Assembly (NCBI RefSeq): GCF_019320115.1
Contig: NC_089591.1
Location: 56,110,078-56,174,077 of the forward strand
Source of the DNA: Miscanthus floridulus
Lineage: Eukaryota > Streptophyta > Magnoliopsida > Poales > Poaceae
Direction of reading: 5' to 3'
DNA length: 64,000 bases
Shown here: piece by piece, positions 58,545-64,000 of the stretch
Layout of the letters: every line of letters starts with the position of its first letter
How positions within the stretch are numbered: position 1 is the first letter of the stretch
The notes under the pieces: generated by a model
Told to the model about the DNA's origin: nothing
What the model saw: the letters and a program-made list of their open reading frames with translations, nothing else
Databases searched by the model: none
Program-made: the position numbers and the translations under genes

Positions 58545-60283
58545 CTAATTGCGGCTCTTTCTTCTGCGCTTCTTTCTGCTAGTGGTTTTAGCAGACCCCT
58601 TCTCCTCCGACGACTCACCTTCATTCTCCTCTGGCTTCCTTTTGGTTGAAAGACCATTGGTCTTGGATCCATCAATAGCTTCACTGGATTTCACTTCATC
58701 TTGTGAATTCTTGTCTTCACTGCCAGCATCATCCTTTGAGTTGTCGGTGCTATCAGGCTCATCCTTGCTGCTTGCCTTGACAACAGCATCCTTAGCCTTT
58801 CCAGTAGATCGAGAGGGCCTTGCACCTTCCTTCTTAGAGTTAATGCCAGTCTTTGGTGTTTCTTGACTATCCTTCTCAGCACTTTTTCCCTTCAGTCTGG
58901 CTGGAGTCACAGACCCTTTTGGACGCCCTCTCTTCTTGGGAGGATTCTTAACATCAGTGCCACTGTGCATAAAACAGTTAAGTAGTTTCACATAAGCTAC
59001 CAAGTGTACAATGTATCAAGATAGCACATTCATAATAGTAAACACTTACCTTTGAGGTGTTCCTGTTTTTCCTTCCTTCATTTGTTGACCCGAGCTCCCT
59101 ATAGCTTTTCTGCCACGTCGTCTGGTTTACAAGAAACAACTCATAATTTAACAAATGAAACCTTTGCATTAAGTTATAACCTAAAAAATGGACGGGAGTG
59201 GAATACCAGGTAACATTAGCATAGAACAGTGTGTGCGTGTGAACAAAAGAACCAAAGTTGATCAATCAGGATAGAAAGTAACTCAGATGTAAAAAAAGAA
59301 GACACATTAGGAATAAATCAACTTCAGAATTTCCATTTGGTGGTTACCACCAAATAGCAAAGTTATAGCTAGACAATCAAACAGATCAAAGGCATGCTAG
59401 ACAGGTTAAGTTGGAGATAAGGACAGAGACAAAAGCACATAGAAGAATTCACATTAAAGCTTAAAACATATGAGACAAACATTGGTTGTTTGAAAAAAAT
59501 CAAGCGTTTGCATGCTACCGCTGCTTTGTTTTTTAGTGTTGAAACTAGTAACCCAGTAAGTGTAAGAAGCTGCTCCTAGCAACTTAGGCAGAAACCAGTT
59601 CTTAATACGAGGTAGGGGAAACTGCAGTTGTGCACAGAATCACATATTATACTATTTAACGTTCTGGCATAATTATAGTTGTCATCTCAAACACAGAACA
59701 TACAAAAGGCGTAAAGTAGATATTTTTCTTACATATTAGATGGTGCATCAGGATCAGTGTCTTGTTCCTGCAGGATGGCAAATGAATCAGAAAAAGGAAC
59801 AGAGGAGGATACATATAACTGTATCAAATTCAAATCTAATGGAAATACCTCAGCAATGAACTCCCATCTTTCCTTCTTAAGCACTAGTACCTCAACATCA
59901 CCATCATCATACGAAACCTGAGCGCCAAGAGGAAAGGGTCCAAACATCATAATCAGTTTTGTTTTGTTTAAGAGACAAAATAAGAAATCCATCACTAATA
60001 GTATTTCTCATTCAGACAGGCTAAACGCTTAAGGAACAAATGAAGTGTGAATGGGCACCTTGTGCTTCTTTGACGATGCATCAAATGATTTGACAACACC
60101 CGCATAGAACCTGCAAATCAAGAAATAATTTCAAAACCAACCAAACTGCATGCTAGCATAACTCATGGAGCAAATAGCATTTTCAGCTGTTAAACCCTGT
60201 TATCAAAAAGAAGATTTAAGGAAAGAAAAAAGAAAAAAACTATAGGTGTACAGTTCCAACCAGAAGAACAATTCGCCAAGCAG

Positions 60284-60352
<69 letters not shown>

Positions 60353-63300
60353 GAAGAAATAGCAACCACTATGCAGACTTGGAAGCCTTCAGAAATAGCA
60401 ACCACAGTGCATCAAAAAGGTGGTCATCAGAAATAAAATATATGCTCACAAATAATCAAATGCTTCACTATAGAAATATCCATGACATTGCCACAGACAA
60501 AAAAAAACATTGGTGCAAAAAATAATATATATAAACTACTGTAAGAACACCATTACTGATAAGAAACACATGTTGATCATCGGACTTACATTTTGTCATC
60601 TGGCCACCAAACTTTGATTCTTGAGCCAACAAGGTTTTCAGCAAGCATTTTGTTTTTCTTTGATAGAGGGGTCTGCCAACACAACAGAAAAGGTTCTGAT
60701 AAACTGAAACAGAAATAAGGTCGAAGACAATTCACTGTGTGTCAAGAATGCATACCTCTTGAGCTTCCTGCAAACGTTTCCTTTTTGATGACGCCCCACC
60801 ATCCTCTTGTTGGCCTTTTGATTTATCGATCCTTGTTGGGGACACCATTTCCTGAATAATGATAATCGATAAAAAAAATCAAGTCATTGTGGAAGACCAC
60901 ATTAGGAGGCGAGAAAAAAAGAGTGTAAACAGAAAAGGTCAAAAACATGATGAACGACAACCACGGTGATATAAGTTAATCTGTTGAAAAGACCAGTTGA
61001 GCTGGCGGACTGTTAGTAATGCTTTACCTATCGACTATCTTATTGTAGGGAATAAAAGCATGTAAACATGAAACTATAATAGGCACTATCACTATAGAAA
61101 CCCAATCTTCAGCTAATAAGATATAAGCCTGGCTTAAGTACAGAGAAACAACTTCAATGCATGTGCTGTAGTCAACTGAGAACAAGAAAGCTACCTTCAA
61201 ACTAATATCTTCATCGGTGTCTTTATCAGAGACAGCATCTTCTTTCTGCAATTTCATACTGGTTTTATGTTGCTTCTTGCCAGATTCTCCTTCAGCAGCC
61301 TTAGTTGATGAAGACTTCACAGCATCTTTATTCAGTTGCCTTGTAGCTCTCCCTCCAGAATCAGTAACAGGGTCAAGTTTTGCAGATTTTAGGTCTGATG
61401 CATGTTTCTTTCCAACAGGCTTTTTCTCCTGAGACTTTGCTGCTGGAGGTCGGCCTCTCTTTGGCTTAACCACAGCAGGCTTAGTATCAGTTGGTTTTGA
61501 TGATTCCTCAGCAGTTATATTGCCAGTCTCTGATAGCTGCTTTTTATCACCATCATTTGTCTCTGGGGATAACTCAGATGCTACTAGAGTCTCATTGTCT
61601 TTAACAACCTTTGATTGTTCACTCATCTCAGATACAATGGAAGAACCAAGCTTGTGATCTTTCTTTGAATTGACATCAGATAGCTTTTCAGTTTCAACAG
61701 TCACTGGTTCTTGTACTTCTTCGTCACAAGATATCAATTGCTCAGAACTTTTGGACTGCTTGTCAAGAGAAGTCAGTTCTGGCTTCTGTTTAGAAGAATC
61801 CGGTGTCTGCTCATCACCAGAAGTCAGTTCTTGCTTCTGTTTAGAAGAATCTGGTGTCTGCTCCTCACCAGAAGTCAGTTCTTGCTTCTGTTTTGAAGAA
61901 TCTGGTCCATCTGGAGACTTGACATTGTCAACTGGAGCAGCACCATTGCTAATGGCAGTTGTGGGAGTACTGCTTGGACTAGTACCTTCTTGGCCTAGGA
62001 AATTGATATTTTGGTCCAACTTTGAAGTTTCCTGAAAAATAAGAAAATATAAAACTTGTTGTGTCTACCTCACTCTATAGAACATTAGATGCTGAACATC
62101 TGTAGATGTATAACTGTGGTGACTCATCAGAAACAGACTTTTCAGAAAGTTTACCTTCAGCTGCCTGCATAATAATAATTTAGAGGAACTTAGCACACAA
62201 CTGAAACATATGCATACCAGGAGGGGGGGACTCTTAGTACTATCACATTGAGGATATTATGAATGTTTCTTTGAAATTTCACATGTTATATTATGGTTAA
62301 TATAGTTCCCTTTCCAGATAGCAGGGTTCAAAAATTCTGACCAAGTCCCTTTTTGAAGAATGGACTGAATTTTAAGTTAAGATACATTCAATACCACACA
62401 TAACTGAATACAGGCCTGTAATAACAGTACAGATCACATGTTCCTCTCCTACCAGTATCTCAATAACAGAAGAAATAGCACCCCTTTCTGTCAAACTCTT
62501 ACAAAAGCAGCCTTTCCCATTTGATTACGCATCTAAAAATAGATCAACCATGCCACAAAAATGAACTAATACTTAGACCAACAAATTTTCAACATGTATT
62601 CATCAGTCCAAAACTCAATTTGTAATATACTGGTGATTTAACTAACCATGTCTTTTCCTGATGCATCAACATTGTTTTCTCCAGCATCTGAAGCATCTTG
62701 GAACAACGTTGTAACAACGTTGCTGTATCCATCCAAGGGAGTGCCCTTAAGTAACTCATGAAGCACAGGTTTGAGCTTGTCCCTGCATAGGCCTAGTACC
62801 TTCTCTGCAAGTCCAAAAGATGCTGGGAGAGTTTCCTGTAAAGGACAGAAATTTTAGTACAAGATGATTGACAATAACTAGCTGTTAATGCAAACAACAG
62901 AGGGATGGAATTACTTGTGCTTCTTTAGTAAGGTTCTGAAGCAAGCACGATGCCAGTTCAGCATGGACATCATCGCTCTCCTGAATTACAAACAGCATTA
63001 TAATTTCCATACAGTGGGTGACTTGTTCTGAATGCCTGGTGCTGAAATATACAAAAAAAAGGGAACAAATAAGATGAGAAATAAAAAAAAAAAAATCCAC
63101 ACTAGATAAACAAGGACATCATTCATGCACAACGGGAACATATATACGAACATGCATTCTATGACTACCATCACAGCAATGAAATCCTTCTTTGGGATCT
63201 AAAGATGCCACAATTACATTATTGGTCCAGTCCATTTGTCAGATCTTAAAAAATATGGCACCAAGTGTATGCAAAAATTATGATTACAGATAAATGTGAG

Positions 63301-63776
63301 GGAAGTTTCTTACGAGGCAGTTTTGAAGAAATGACGGAACATGTCCAGTATCATATGGTCCAAGTCAAGATCCAACATCAGAACACAACAACGAACCCTT
63401 GCAACAGAATCAAGGATCGAAACCCTCCTTGAAAAGGAAGGGCTGTTCATCTCATCCAAGTCAGCAAAAGTATCCACAATTCTCTTAAACACAGCCTGCA
63501 ACAAGGCAAAATAGCAATGGTCAGTACATATAGACACCATCGTCCCATCCCAAGAAGGGCAACAAATCTCACCTTCATAACATCATCATCATAGGGGGCC
63601 TCTGGCGCGGTAATCCTGGTAACTTCAGTTAAGCAAGAGGTGAGAGCAACCTTTACGTTGGGATCAGAGTGCTCCAGTAGCTCATTTGTAATCAAAACAG
63701 CCATAGTGGGGCGAAGAGCATTGTACATGCTCTCGGGCGGAGATTGATCCACCCTGGACAACCACATTTCGGCTTC
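58545..63776 (-). CDS. PDS5: PDS5 cohesin-cofactor (PDS5C-like), 3' part; 5' exons off the right edge
   Basis: Exons on the minus strand: 63776-63573, 63495-63314, 63041-62915, 62835-62647, 62031-61195, 60851-60756, 60672-60590, 60110-60059, 59917-59849, 59767-59733, 59121-59050 and 58962-58545. All phases join and all introns are GT-AG. A further small exon near 62174-62130 is possible but unresolved. The first four encode the HEAT-repeat part ('CLTEVTRITAPEAPYDDD'). The large fifth exon is acidic/basic and disordered, with an AT-hook-like 'KPKRGRPPA'. Exons 7-9 make the Tudor domain ('RIKVWWPDDKMFYAGVV', 'SYDDGDVEVLVLKKERW'). The last exon has a second AT-hook-like 'KKRGRPKG' and a basic tail. 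PDS5 proteins regulate cohesin on chromatin. The short Tudor-bearing form matches plant PDS5C/D/E. Nothing looks broken. Confidence 0.92.
60288..60349. repeat. (TA)n microsatellite in a PDS5 intron
   Basis: About 62 bp of pure TA within the intron between exons ending at 60590 and starting at 60110. Confidence 0.95.
61753..61905 (-). repeat. 51-bp coding tandem repeat in PDS5, three units
   Basis: Units at 61905-61855, 61854-61804 and 61803-61753 encode PDSSKQKQELTSGEEQT, then the same with GDEQT, then a diverged third unit ending SLDKQS. The period keeps the frame, so copy number can change without breaking the protein. Confidence 0.9.
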
Positions 63777-64000
63777 CTGCACAAACGAACAAGCAATTCC
63801 AACTCTAATAAGAAAAGGGCAAACCTTGTATATAGTCCTGAGCTAAATGAGCTACCAACTAGGCCATACATCACACATCATAATCAATCTCCAAAAAAAA
63901 AACATTGCGATGCAAGCAATATCTCCACGAAAACAACTCAGGATCACATGGCCTCATCAACCAACAAAGCAGATTTTTTTTCTTCCATCCTAATCAAGAT
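63777..64000. other. PDS5 intron at the window edge
   Basis: Sequence upstream of the first visible exon starts with a clean acceptor ('ttgtttgtgcag' on the minus strand) and shows no coding frame, so it is read as intron. Confidence 0.6.

Overview
The window is nuclear DNA of a flowering plant, almost certainly a grass. It holds nested grass-type transposons (CACTA with hairpin subterminal repeats, Tat-lineage Gypsy elements, Stowaway-like MITEs, an Au-type SINE), a GC-rich single-exon gene, and a many-exon gene with GT-AG introns. I infer Poaceae, probably Panicoideae (sorghum, sugarcane or Miscanthus type). The species is not provable from sequence alone.

Layout. 1-3.05 kb is repeat-rich intergenic DNA, including a MITE sitting inside a (TA)n microsatellite. 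3.05-44.25 kb is one large nested transposon complex. The host is CACTA (En/Spm) DNA transcribed right to left, with a decayed TNPD transposase at 27.6-30.8 kb, a decayed second ORF at 4.6-7.2 kb and a Ulp1-type protease at 3.6-4.2 kb. It was interrupted by a solo LTR (8292-10677, TSD CATCT), a young Gypsy element on the + strand (13415-25822, TSD CAATG, about ten differences between its 813-bp LTRs) and an older Gypsy element on the - strand (31340-43868, TSD AAGCC, LTRs about 9% diverged). Hairpin arrays in the middle of the complex suggest a second CACTA element nested in the first. 44.3-54.3 kb is intergenic, with MITEs and one weak gene candidate. 54.4-55.7 kb is an intact BTB/POZ gene. 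58.5-63.8 kb is the 3' part of a PDS5 cohesin-cofactor gene that continues past the right edge. Both genes are on the - strand.

The most interesting object is inside the young Gypsy element. Tail-to-tail with its broken pol lies an antisense gene with its own TATA box. Six open exons can be joined by phase-0 junctions, five of them at good GT-AG sites, into about 955 residues with a plant mobile domain and a coiled-coil tail. The same element is saturated with the hexamer GCCGAT/ATCGGC: 64 copies hand-counted in 10.8 kb of internal sequence, about 5 expected. The older Gypsy element also has an antisense multi-exon gene in the same place, unrelated in its N-terminal domain and decayed. Antisense accessory genes plus a dispersed short motif may form a transposon-encoded regulatory or anti-silencing system. 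That function is inference.
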